This document shows, one piece after another, positions 1-9,174 of a stretch of DNA of 10,954 bases (positions are counted from its first letter, which is position 1; each line of letters begins with the position of its first letter). Made by a program: the position numbers and the translations under genes. The stretch is taken from contig JAJIRX010000564.1 in the NCBI GenBank assembly GCA_023853785.1, positions 1 through 10,954 on the forward strand, in the 5' to 3' direction. The DNA is from Psilocybe azurescens (lineage: Eukaryota > Basidiomycota > Agaricomycetes > Agaricales > Agrocybaceae). The notes under the pieces were generated by a model. The model was not told the DNA's origin, did no database searches, and saw nothing but the letters and a program-made list of their open reading frames with translations.

Positions 1-88
1 GCGTTCGCAAAAACGAGTTCGTGAAATTAAAGACAAAGATAACGCACCATCCATGTTTTCTTGACATTTCATTTCTGCGAACAGAGCA

Positions 89-260
89 TTATTTCGAGGC
101 GGCGTACACCTGGATATAGCAGAAAGGTGTGACATCATTGAATCCAGAGAAGGATCCAGGTCTGTAAAAATACGCCTTATGGCAAGGTAAAAGAACCTCA
201 GACTCACGAGGAAAAGAAGAGAATGTCTGAAGGATGCGCAGTCGATAATGTGCTGGCATT
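89..260 (-). CDS. Possible 3' end of a spliced minus-strand gene (weak)
   Basis: I do not recognise this. Reading the minus strand, an upstream segment that could begin after an AG near 256 runs to 208. It is followed by a 46-nt intron (207-162, GTGAGT...TTACAG) and a last exon at 161-89. That exon reads PGSFSGFNDVTPFCYIQVYA and ends in TAA. The spliced phase is open and the residue mix looks protein-like. However, a second frame of the last segment is also open all the way to the window edge, the intron is at the short limit for these fungi, and I cannot find a convincing 5' part. Treat it as a lead, not a gene call. Confidence 0.22.
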
Positions 261-854
261 CAATCAAACTAGCGAGTATTTTTGAAGGGAATCTCGCGAA
301 CTCTGGCAATTGACAGTTTTCCGGGATTACAAGGCAGGCACGCCAGGTTTTGGGCGAAGAAGCCAACAAATACAGGGATCGGAACTCCAGAAGTGCACCA
401 CTTCAATCCTAGTTGGTAGGAATTGTTCTCAAGGGTCCCCGTCCACGTGTAGAGCAGAAGAAACGAGACTGGGGTCGACAGAGTGGCTTCCAATCGATTA
501 TTGTCGGCTAGTCGGCGTCTCTGCGTGCGCCATTTGAATTTTTAAAGCATGTTCAAGGAGTCAAAGACAGTGAGAGAAAGCATGATCTAAGAATAATAAA
601 CCGGCTATTATTACTGCCTGAAAGCAGCGACGCGACGCGGGAGAATTGGACGTCAAACATCTGCTCATACAATGTGCATGACTCATCATGCATCATGAGC
701 GATAGACAAAGAAGTTATTGTCCAGTAGGTCATGGGTTAGAATGTAACCTTTCCAGAGATATCTAAATAACTAAAATTACCACTGCCTGTAAGTATATGA
801 AGAGCTGTTCGAAATTCGAATATAAGCAACCGCCTAGAATAACACGCACCTACC

Positions 855-875
855 CCAAATATTGAGAATATTTGG
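855..875. repeat. Perfect 9-bp inverted repeat (hairpin)
   Basis: The arms CCAAATATT (855-863) and AATATTTGG (867-875) are perfect complements around a GAG loop. It lies in non-coding DNA with no adjacent gene that would give it a role. Confidence 0.6.
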
Positions 876-1090
876 TCTCGTAGACGTTAGGGCAACCACT
901 GGGTTCCAGAATACTAGCCTTCAGAAGAGTCATTGAAACTGCCCGCCGAAAATTGCGACTGACAGTGATGTTGTTCATAACGCCAGCTTCAGAAGAGCTA
1001 ATTTGTCTCGTACAATCCAGAAAATGTGGAGGGCGGTCGGTGAGCTTCCGTATTTAATTTGAAGCAAGCACATCTCTATAAGGACCACAT

Positions 1091-1125
1091 TCACAACCCA
1101 GTCCTCGCTTTGCCACTGGTTGTGA
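1091..1125. repeat. Long imperfect inverted repeat (hairpin)
   Basis: TCACAACCCAGT (1091-1102) pairs with ACTGGTTGTGA (1115-1125) with a single bulged C and a 12-nt loop. A TATAAGG lies about 10 bases upstream (near 1077). No open frame of useful length follows, so a function is not implied. Confidence 0.5.
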
Positions 1126-1580
1126 AAGAACATGAAATTACACGCTTGCCTACAATCGATGCTTCGATCTTCATGTCGACTTCAATTTATGCAAAAGCAG
1201 TGAGGACCATGCAGGATTGAGCTCGCCGAGTCCAGTCATCCAGTCGTGTTCCTTTGCGTTCCCCACTATACGGTCATTGGCAAAGCACAGATTTCACTGT
1301 CATGAATGACCATGCAAAAACAGGCAAATCCCATACGTGGCCTAAGTCGTCCGCGTCAAGAGGTTAATGGATCTAAAGCTGAGGAGAAGACAGTGGCAGG
1401 TGGTAAGGTTCAAGATGGTACAATTCAACCTTGGCGAAGCCGGATGAAATGGACCACAAACATTCCTAGAATAGGAATTGGGACCAAAACATTCAATTTT
1501 GGACCACAAAGCACTGATCACACCACGCCTCCACCTGCCACCACCATCGTCGAAGTCTGATCCATTCAAATAGATACCAA

Positions 1581-1586
1581 TATAAA
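1581..1586 (+). promoter_or_regulatory. TATA box of the coiled-coil gene
   Basis: TATAAA lies 19 bases before the ATG at 1605, in an AT-rich leader. The spacing implies a very short 5' UTR or use of a start site close to the ATG. Confidence 0.45.
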
Positions 1587-1604
1587 CCTCTTATAACTAC
1601 TTCG

Positions 1605-2438
1605 ATGGCACCTCAAGGCCCTTCGCAGGCTAACTTTTCTCCTCAGGGCAAGTGAGTCCAGTTCCGCTCTTATCATCATCGGTGAGGGCGACGTAATGAC
1701 CAAGATACGGCAGTCCTCCTCGAAACGTATCAATGGAATTCACAAAGAGTATTGCAGCGGAAGTACGGGTCCTACTGGCAGAGATAGGAAAGCTTCGTGA
1801 TGAAAGACGCCAGCTGCAATAGTGCGTCTAACTAATTTCTCTTCAAATCGTGATCTTGAACTGATGCTTGAATGGTTGAATTTGTGAAGCGAGATCGCTG
1901 AACTCATGGCTGTTCGATCCAAGTTCAGCGCCAATGGAGAGTTTCAGCCCGAATGGAGGCCACCAGTGCGTCGCTTTGCATATACATCCATCTGAATGAC
2001 GTCTAATCATCGCTGATTAGGCGATCGAAGCACCTCCTCTGGAAATGCCCCTGGCAATCGAAGAAGCTCCCCTCAGGCCAAACCAGGCTGGCGTGTTGTG
2101 CACAAGAAACCGGAAAGGAAAGCAAGAACGACCCCGAAGATGGTCGGAGGCCCGCCAGCTCCTGCTACCCCTGCACCTGAACCCCGCAAACCGGAAGCAC
2201 CAGCTTGGGCCCAGTGGAGGCGTATGTGGCATATCCTCATTTGACATGCAGTACTGCGTTAACTTTTGTTCTGTCCTTATAGCGAACCCTCTTCTTGCAC
2301 CAACCCCTGTTGCTCCAGGCTCCCTGGACCTCCCCCTCGAACTGGACTTTTTGGTAAGCCATTTTTTCATGTGTGAAAAGCCTGATCAGAGCCTGAGCGA
2401 TTTCCCTCGTAGGCCCCTCTACTCCACCTCCGAAATAG
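1605..2438 (+). CDS. Coiled-coil, proline-rich basidiomycete protein, six exons
   Basis: Function unknown; I do not recognise a named family. Exons: 1605-1651, 1714-1821, 1890-1965, 2021-2221, 2283-2353, 2413-2438. All five introns (52-68 nt range, e.g. 1652-1713 GTGAGT...CGGCAG; 2222-2282 GTATGT...TTATAG; 2354-2412 GTAAGC...CGTAG) are GT-AG and phases join. The product is about 176 residues. A short polar N-terminus is followed at about residues 27-63 by a charged heptad-like helix (LLAEIGKLRDERRQLQYEIA). Then come an EWRPP segment, an acidic/proline stretch, a basic GWRVVHKKPERKAR segment, a PAPATPAPEP linker, an AWAQWR motif and a PPPRTGLFGPSTPPPK end. No signal peptide or membrane segment is seen. 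Two one-base losses are needed, near 2087-2089 and near 2318-2320 (GG). With them the total is exactly 177 codons including TAG. Exons 1-3 read cleanly as given. The coiled coil suggests oligomerisation or partner binding; this is inference. Confidence 0.68.
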
Positions 2439-4032
2439 ACGTTCCCCATCATTTCTTGAGTGCGGATCTATTGTCATTTGTATAAAAGTTTAAAGTTGAG
2501 AGAGAAGTCTTTCTAATTGTACAGCGACTGATGTCGCCCTGCGTCATTCCATTTCTTGTTTGTATTTTTTAGATACCTACTATTCTTTCTTGGCTTCGGC
2601 AGGATCCATTTTGTACCATCACCTTTCAAATTCCAGCTTCCCCCCTGTCAACCATCTTAGCCTGTACTGGGCATATTTCTTCCCATTTCTTTTACGAACC
2701 GCTGAATCTCATAGTTAAACTATTAACTGCCCAAGGCCTTCCCATTCCGAGTCGCTATCCACCAATTGATAATCATTAATTGTGATATTGATCTCGACCT
2801 GCCACCCCATAGGATGAAGAAGACGAATAAGTACAAATTACAATCCCAAAAGCCACTGTGTCATAAGAATTCAATTTGAATTGAAATATTTAAATCGATC
2901 GTATCTTAACGTTCGACTCTCAGACGGCAAAACATTCGTTCATTTAGATTAGTTCACGGAAATTCCGGTCTCACTTGCTATTCATGATTTTAGAATCCGT
3001 TAGAATTGTGAACGCCAAGAAGAGTTAAAAATCAGAATGAAGACGGACGAATTGCGGAAAGTTGCTGGCGTGTGTGTGGAGAATATCTCATGCCCCGACC
3101 AGTTATAATTATCCGTATGTCGTTTTCAAGTGCCTGACGTGTTAAGGCAAGGTGCACTGGTCTTCCAACGATACCAGAGGGAAAGAAATAGTGAGCTGTA
3201 ACTCTTGGGTTACAACGTCTTTGTATGCGGACTTAGTCAACATTACTTTTAGAGAAAACCCTTTCCTTTGTAAACGATTTTGTTGAGAAAACTTGGTACA
3301 ATTCGTCTTAAGCTATTAACTGTTCTCAAGTCATCTGCATCTTAAAACTTAGCCTATTATCATCAAACATATCCTGCGACAATTTCGCGGCCCCAATACA
3401 TCCCGGCGGGCGGCTTCTCGAAACCTCTTCAAATTCGAGAAGGCTTTGCAACTTCCAAATGCAACACCACGCGCCCGGTCAATAAATTTAATACCTCACA
3501 TCGTGCATGCGGTCGAGGCGAAGGAATCTAAGAATATATCATCCACCGGCGTTTTGTCGAAGCTTTTTAGGGGTTCTATTCATACCGCATTTACCCTCGG
3601 TTTCCCCACCGTCCACGAGTCGACTGTGCTTTGGCGCGCACACAGGCATCGCCGAAAGTGGCAAATATATAGATAGACGCTTCGCGCTGATAGTATCGAG
3701 GTTAAATATAACTACATATAGCCAACGCGATATGAGTCCATGGAGCATTTGTATTTCTTAAATGTCCGTCGCGGCCGTTAAAGGTTCTGTGCTTTGCGTG
3801 TGGTGGACTCTGTCATCCGTGATGTCTCCCAGGTTTTCCCGGTCTCTTATTCCGAATCGATGAATGGACAATGGTGTATCCGATGTGAAGAGGTCTTCGA
3901 TATACAGTATTCAAGAATGATGAAAAGACGACATCGAACTAGGAGATAAGTACGAACATATTATATTCTATCTGCAAACAGAAGCGCCTACATCACACAT
4001 GCGCATGCACACCGGCAATGCGTCCAGCATAT
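2439..4032. other. Intergenic stretch with no supportable gene
   Basis: This spans the 3' side of the coiled-coil gene and the 3' side of the convergent fungalysin. Positions 2540-2760 are pyrimidine-rich on the plus strand. Positions 2760-3000 are AT-rich with small palindromes (for example AATTCAA/TTGAATT at 2868-2882). A hairpin with arms TTCTCGAA (3415-3422) and TTCGAGAA (3434-3441) is present. Overlapping open frames at 3446-3761 on both strands share the same bases, lack splice-consistent partners and show no motif. I see no transposase, reverse transcriptase or clear terminal repeats. Confidence 0.5.
3413..3444. repeat. Inverted repeat (8-bp perfect arms)
   Basis: TTCTCGAA at 3415-3422 and TTCGAGAA at 3434-3441 are perfect complements around an 11-nt loop. 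The flanking G/C pairs extend the arms imperfectly. It stands in non-coding DNA. Confidence 0.5.
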
Positions 4033-6498
4033 TCACTGACATTCCTGAGGCACATTCGATCCGTCAAGGAAAGCGCCCGGGCTTTGCACTGCATTCTGCC
4101 CCAGTCCACGAGAGGCGAAGGCTTTCCAGATCATACAGACGTGCGCGCCGTTATAGCGATTGTGATCAGCTTGTATTATAGCATCACGAGCTTGGATGAC
4201 TTTGATATCAAAGAGAAAGGAGCAGCAATAATCAGAGTCAGGGCCTTGACATGGACACAGAACCCGAAGCGAAGAGAAGTGGATCACGTACACGAAGGTT
4301 CGCAAGGCTGGATAGAGAGGGCGTCGATGAACAGATGCATGAATATGACGTTTCCTTTATTGACGTCTGGGTTAACTCTAGCATTGTTGGAGAAGCCGAA
4401 ACTATTGACGAGAACGGCGTAGACGTTGTGCAACATGTTGGCCCATACTTCACCGATACCTGTATGCAACGCCGTGTCAGAGGTTTGCTCGACATATGTG
4501 GGTAGTAGCGATTGAATTAGCACAGACTGTGTACATCCGTAACTCCGGTCAAGCTAGATAATCGGAGTGGGTTGACTGATCTGAAGGTTCCACATAAATA
4601 TTATTGGCACAGCTAAGAGGTGCTTGACACTCACGGGTCGGTGGAGTATGGGTGACTGCGTCCTCCCTGTGGATTGTTGAAAATATATCGACCAAAAGTA
4701 AAATCTTGAACAGGATCAGGAGTCTGTTCAGTCCAGCTAGTAGTCGAAACCAAACATGGATAAGTAAAGTCTTCGTACTCACTGTAGAAAAGCAATGAAA
4801 ACTTACTCGGCCATCATATCCGACCAGCCTTCTCCCAGTCCTGCGGAGTACAGACTTCCCAAGCAGTCAGCCGTTCCGCCCCTGTCAGACGGTTGGTGAT
4901 TCCGTGCGTGGCTTCGTGTACTAACATCGAGTTATCGAGATCTGTATCACGCCTTACCTGAATGTGCACGAAATGAAATTGAAGCACCCTGGTGTATATA
5001 GCTTGTGCACTTACTGCACTACCACCTGTGTATAAATATGTGTTGCATTCCGCCGGCTGACCCCTACAGTCGAACCTTTTAAAATCATTGTGATTAATTG
5101 GGTTCGAAGAACGTACTCGGGAGGGGTAGCGAATTGTGCAGTGTTGAATTTTCTCGTATCTTGAACCGTCACCACTACAGGATCGCCACCGACACCGCCT
5201 AGGCCGAAGTTGTTGACTTGGAAGTTGAACGCCTTTTCATTGAAGCCGTACATGTAAGCGAAGTCATGAACGGAGTTGATAGTGTAAAACGCGTTGACGA
5301 CTGCAGCCTGAGGATTGGTGCCCTGGAGCGGGTCGACGCTTGAGTTGTAGAGATAGACAAAATTGATCGGGGCGGACGTTTGGGGTACCGGGAGCTTGGT
5401 AGCGTAGTTCGAGGCGACGACGTTGTTGCCACTTTGTGGGTCGACCAGGATAAATGAAGATGTGAGGTGAGTTTATGTTTGCAAGATAGTTCATGAGATC
5501 TTACGAGGTGGTGTTGGTGACTGGTCCGCCGCTGGTATGCCAGCCTAAGGGCGAAGCATCCAAGTCTGCTAGTGTATACAGGAGCAATTGACCTTCGATG
5601 ATGGATTGTCTTGTGATGAAGATAGCTTCTAACTGTGGAATTCAAGATATGATCAGCCTGGATTTACCTATGACAGGGGTTAAATCATAGCAAGACACGC
5701 TTACGAAAAGATGGGACACGAAATTTGAAGCAGAGACCAGTTCTCCAGTATGAGCATCGACATGAGCTTGGTACCAAGTGCCCTTTTCCTCGTTTTTGAT
5801 CTGCATGACATGGACAAGTGCGATTAACCCATCGGACTTGACAAAATATTCAAGCGATGGAGGATGCCCGTTGTAAATTCCATCCAGGCTCTTTTCGGCA
5901 TTGGCAATGGCGGAAGCCAGTGTGATAGATGGCTCCGAAGACGCAATTTTATCTTTGAGAGAGAAGGTTACATGTCAATCAGAGGACTGGTAAAGAACCA
6001 CATACCAACGGGAACAAAGGACGAGCCAAATGCCACGACTTTACCGTTCTTCATCGCGACATTCCCCACCGCGTTGGAAAAGGTGATATTATTCTGTAAA
6101 ATGGCCAAATGTTAATCTGACAAACATTGATCAAAGAAGAAATTTCTGACATGGGCTTGTTTGACATAGGGCATGATCGACTATGTCAGAGGAATAGCCG
6201 CTTGTGTATATGACTTCATGAGACTTTATCCCAAGTTTGGCCTGGACAAAAGAGACAGCGGCACTGTCGAGGTCCCGTTTTTTCAGAGACCAGTGCATTG
6301 ATACCTTCTCCGTATATCTGAGGAATGTTAAAACTTAGGCTCTTAACGGTTGAAATATGGAACTCACTTCATAGTTCACTTTGGGTGGAAGGCCTTTCTT
6401 ACAACACGAGAATCGATCGAGCTTTTCTGAATGAGGGAGAAGCCCTGATCACGGAGAGAAGCGAGAAAGTAACAAAAGCGAGAAGAGCGAGAATGCAT
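4033..6498 (-). CDS. Secreted M36 fungalysin metallopeptidase, twelve exons
   Basis: Zinc endopeptidase that degrades extracellular protein, made as a secreted proenzyme. Exons on the minus strand: 6498-6368, 6317-6151, 6093-6006, 5952-5705, 5632-5505, 5431-5113, 5056-5015, 4957-4807, 4736-4635, 4580-4528, 4459-4292, 4199-4033. All introns are GT-AG, 50-92 nt, and phases join. The product is about 587 residues, near the usual family length. The FTP-type propeptide covers roughly residues 45-200 (GEGINALV, DHAYVKQAH, NITFSNAVGNV, GTWYQAHVDAHTGELVSA). The catalytic domain has NSVHDFAYMYGF, NNFGLGGVGGDPV and FATPPEY, then HEATH (residues 388-392) and GEGWSDMM (third ligand Glu about residue 417). 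The tail has IGEVWANMLHNVYA and WKAFASRGLGQNA. A signal peptide (ILALLAFVTFSLLSVIRASP) is visible but out of frame with the ATG at 6498, so the start is uncertain. Frame breaks: near 6393-6397 (one base short), 6278-6283 and 6169-6171 (one extra each), and 4879-4882 (one short). Everything after exon 8 is intact. Confidence 0.9.
4958..5014 (-). other. Stop-free, multiple-of-three intron in the fungalysin gene
   Basis: This 57-nt intron (GTAAGT...TTCAG on the minus strand) separates exon 7 from the exon carrying HEATH. It is a multiple of three and contains no in-frame stop, so retention would insert 19 residues just before the active site. Removing it gives the family-like YLYTGGSA-VRRDTDLDNSM junction, so splicing is the expected main form. 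Confidence 0.7.
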
Positions 6499-6961
6499 GC
6501 CCAAGTTCCAAGATGCTGCAACTCGACTGTTATTCGATACGAAGGCGGTCTGAGGGGTCGCTCTTTTTGATAGATGCTTTATATATAATACCCCATAAAT
6601 GATAAATTGAGTTCATCAAACAAAATTGCGCTGGATTGAGTGTTCTTCGATTCTTGGTCTGATCATCGCGCTGGGAGTGCGTAAAAGAATCAAGTTTACT
6701 TATCCACGTTGGCGAACAAGCTCCACGGCACGATCGGATCATAGCAGATTGTTAAGAGGCATATCCTCCTTTTTCATAATTTGACGTCCGAACCCAAGTG
6801 CCAGTGATAGTAGCCCTGGAGTGTTTATTGGAGGCTAGCGCCGGCCTTGAGTCAAGATTCAAGAAGCAACGTGCCCCACCCCTGACTCATTTTTTCAAGC
6901 ATGAGTTATTCGAGTTAATAGCCTGAAAGATTACAAGAAAGAAATTGAGGGTTTGTGCTCG
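6499..6961. other. Upstream region of the fungalysin gene
   Basis: This region separates the fungalysin start from the stop of the short minus-strand gene. It holds the fungalysin TATA element (6578-6587) and a small inverted repeat, ACTCAT/ATGAGT near 6885-6906. I find no additional coding segment. Confidence 0.5.
6578..6587 (-). promoter_or_regulatory. TATA element of the fungalysin gene
   Basis: On the minus strand the sequence reads TATATATAAA, about 80 bases upstream of the first candidate ATG at 6498. The position suits a fungal core promoter and supports the gene starting near 6498. Confidence 0.5.
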
Positions 6962-7172
6962 TTAATGCCCATCAAGCTCCCCTTCGATATTAGCATCTGT
7001 GTAGAAGTAGCAAAGAACCAGCCTTCCAGTTGGCAGTCGCTCAGTGCAACCACCGGTCCATGTCCCTAGGAGATTGAGTTGCCAATCCGGATCGCTGATT
7101 TCAAAAGACAAATATTGCTTGTATAAATGCAAAAATATTCCAGAAAGACTCTACTTTTGAGAATGGCAGCAT
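6962..7172 (-). CDS. Short unrecognised protein (about 69 aa) with GTWTGGC segment
   Basis: I do not recognise the product. On the minus strand an ATG at 7172 opens MLPFSKVESFWNIFAFIQAI, a hydrophobic aromatic stretch that meets TGA within the T4 run (A4 at 7103-7106 on the plus strand). The adjoining frame then reads EISDPDWQLNLLGTWTGGC, TGRLVLCYFYTDANIEGE and a TAA at 6962-6964. With one T fewer the two parts fuse into one 69-residue frame. Alternatively, an intron ends at a GAAATCAG acceptor near 7097, and the real protein has upstream exons I cannot locate. The downstream 45 codons use well-balanced codons and look genuinely coding. A pyrimidine-rich tract (CTTTCC) lies before the ATG, as in many fungal promoters. 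Confidence 0.5.
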
Positions 7173-7758
7173 GGCAGAGCAGACTGAGTAGTACCGTTGA
7201 AGGAATTTGGAAAGGAAACAATCAGGACTCGGCCGACTGATTTCGAATTTTCGGCACAGATCAACCGCCGAATTGGCCGATGCCCGTGAGAATATTTATT
7301 CCAGACCAAAAAATGCCAAAAGAAATACACCTCTTCTTCACTTTACGCTGAATCCCAAGAAGCATGGTTTAATAGTTTCTATCGTCCAATTTATATTAGA
7401 GTTTCTCTAAAAATATGGAAACAGAAACTGTGAGAACTTCACCGGAGTCTGATTATTAGTGTAAATTTCTGGTGAGTCTCTTCAGACTGGAGCAACATAC
7501 AATATCCCAATACTCAATCTTTTTGGATTATTTAATAGATCTCGTGGTTGGTAATGATATCCGGTGCTAACGGTGCTCCCAACTTTCATCTTTTGGCGGT
7601 CTATATCATGTGCGTATATCCATGGATGTTATGAACACCTGAACTTGTGACTATATGTTTCTCAACCCGGGCCGTTGTTCAAGGAGATTGTATAAGGGAC
7701 CGTCTGATCTTTCTCTGAGCTCTCACCACACAATCTAGTGGATACCTCCGCTATAACG
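7173..7758. other. Upstream region of the hydrolase gene
   Basis: The region lies between the divergent short minus-strand gene and the plus-strand hydrolase, so it probably carries both promoters. A plus-strand open frame of 67 codons at 7207-7410 has no splice signals or motif to support it. A TATAAGG lies at 7691-7697. No repeats or RNA genes are evident. Confidence 0.45.
7691..7697 (+). promoter_or_regulatory. TATA-like element of the hydrolase gene
   Basis: TATAAGG stands 62 bases before the ATG at 7759, with a CT-rich stretch in between. Spacing is normal for a fungal core promoter. Confidence 0.4.
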
Positions 7759-8998
7759 ATGACTCCAGACGCTGAACGAGTATCAAAGCAGCCTATACAT
7801 CCATCGGTCATTTCAAGGCTAGACCCCGAGTATCTTGAATTCCACAACAAGAACCTTCTCTACTTAACTCCACCTCATACTTTGCCATGGGATCCTTCTA
7901 TTCGGAACGCTCCTACAGTCCCTGGATCATCTGAGCCTCTCAAGGTCGGCAAGACAGAGGACTTTGACATGCCGCACACCAAGTTCAGAGCGTTCACGCC
8001 AGAAGGCGCGCCACCCGTCAACGGCTGGCCTGTATTCATATTCTTTCACGGAGGTGGGAAACAGGGCGATTGGGCCCCAGTGGCGTCTTCTCTCATCTGA
8101 TCCATGGATTTTTGTCGTGTAGGTGGTTGGACCTTGGGTAATATCGGAAGTGAAACGGCATTCTGCACAAACTTGTGTGTTCGTGCGTATTTCCGCTCAA
8201 ATACGACGAGAGAGTGATGTATTAATGTAGAAATTACAGGTGCGACATGTGTGGTGATGACGGTAGATTATCGTCTTGCGCCTGAACATATCCCGCAGCA
8301 GTGGACGATGCCATCGACTCACTTCTCTGGGTTATAAAGAACGGAAAGAGCGACTCAATGTCGATCCAGAACGAATTGCTGTCGGAGGTTCATCAAGGTG
8401 AATATACATCATCCCATGTCCCATTCTCAAGATACATGTCAAACTTTAGCGGAGGAAACCTGGCGACCATTCTCGCTCTCAAAGCCGTCGAAATGCAACC
8501 AACCATCCCCATCGTCTTTCAATTATTAATCGTCCCAGTGACCGATAACACAGCTTCCATCGAGAACTCCTGGGCAGAAAACGCACTCACTCCGTGGCTA
8601 TCCCTGACCGCATGATGTGGTTCCGTCACAACTACCTTCCAGAAGACTGGACCAAATGGGACGCTTCGCCTCTTTTCGCCCCGGAAGATTTGATTAGAAA
8701 GCTTCCCAGGACATGGATCGCCGTCAACGAGCTTGACATTCTGCGCGATGAGGGTATTCAATATGGAGAGAAGCTAAAGGAGGCTGGTGTCGTCGCGGAT
8801 ATTGAACTGTATAAGGGCGCCCCGCACCCGATCATGGCGATGGATGGTATGTGTCTGATCAGTGATACCCGTCGTATTCCATTCGATTCGTTTAGAACCT
8901 GACGTGCTGTTCTGCTTCCTTCCTTAGGGGTGCTGTCAATCGGAAAGAAATTAGTGTCTGATGCAGTAGCTGCTTTGAAGAGTGCATTTGATACATGA
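7759..8998 (+). CDS. HSL-family alpha/beta hydrolase (esterase/lipase), five exons
   Basis: Predicted intracellular carboxylic-ester hydrolase of the alpha/beta hydrolase fold-3 (hormone-sensitive lipase) type; substrate unknown. Exons: 7759-8053, 8123-8182, 8240-8397, 8450-8846, 8928-8998. The introns are GT-AG (69, 57, 52 and 81 nt), and CTGA-type branch sites are visible before 8122 and 8927. The spliced product is 327 residues. The oxyanion motif HGGGW (residues 97-101) is created by splicing intron 1. VDYRLAPEH follows, then the nucleophile in GGSSSGGN (Ser about 171, also split by an intron), the catalytic Asp in DILRDEG (about 268) and His in GAPHP (about 298). There is no signal peptide. 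The ATG at 7759 is chosen for its A at -3 and the family-like HPSVISRLDPEYLEFHNKNL start. Three single-base losses are required: near 8290-8294 (C run), 8345-8348 (A run) and 8608-8609 (C run). With them the frame closes exactly. As written it would be inactive. Confidence 0.9.
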
Positions 8999-9174
8999 GC
9001 ACTTGAACCTAACTGAACCTTCATTTCTGGTTCATGGTGGTCGGCGTTGGATAGGGGCTCTCCGTGTTTCGAATCCCAGTTATGTTATTGGTGGGAGTTC
9101 CTGTAAACACTTTCTTGTTTACTTGAGTATAGAGTCAGATAAATCTGTACAAGACTGTACGTATGGATGAAAAA

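Larger units (their letters stand above)
1..1580. other. Mostly non-coding stretch upstream of the coiled-coil gene
   Basis: No gene is supported with confidence. Open frames of up to 84 codons occur on both strands without splice-consistent extension or familiar motifs. The best hint of coding is on the minus strand at about 89-260. There a GTGAGT donor at 207 and a TTTTTACAG acceptor at 162 frame a 46-nt intron, followed by an open segment ending in TAA at 89-91. Several inverted repeats are present: 855-875 (perfect 9-bp arms, 3-nt loop), 1091-1125 (11-bp arms with one bulge) and a small palindrome near 817-830. The last roughly 50 bases are the core promoter of the gene starting at 1605. 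Confidence 0.5.

Noticed and set aside
1306..1560. 84-codon plus-strand open frame before the coiled-coil gene
   Set aside because: It is low in recognisable structure, overlaps an equal open frame on the other strand, and has no splice or homology support.
2045..2485. A 146-codon plus-strand open frame read as one protein
   Set aside because: Only its first part (to about 2089) matches the real frame of the coiled-coil gene; the rest runs through two good introns and out of frame.
3446..3761. Overlapping open frames on both strands
   Set aside because: Three mutually overlapping frames of 69-84 codons with no motif or intron support; best explained by chance.
5199..5645. A 148-codon minus-strand open frame
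   Set aside because: It is a shadow frame over fungalysin exons 5 and 6 and the intron between them; the true frame carries conserved M36 motifs.
4033..8998. A biosynthetic or defence cluster built around the protease and hydrolase
   Set aside because: No backbone synthase, transporter, regulator or nucleotide-binding effector is present; nearness alone is not evidence.
9018..9080. tRNA-like sequence with a TTTCGAATCCC B-box look
   Set aside because: The T-stem and acceptor stem do not pair and no proper anticodon arm can be drawn.
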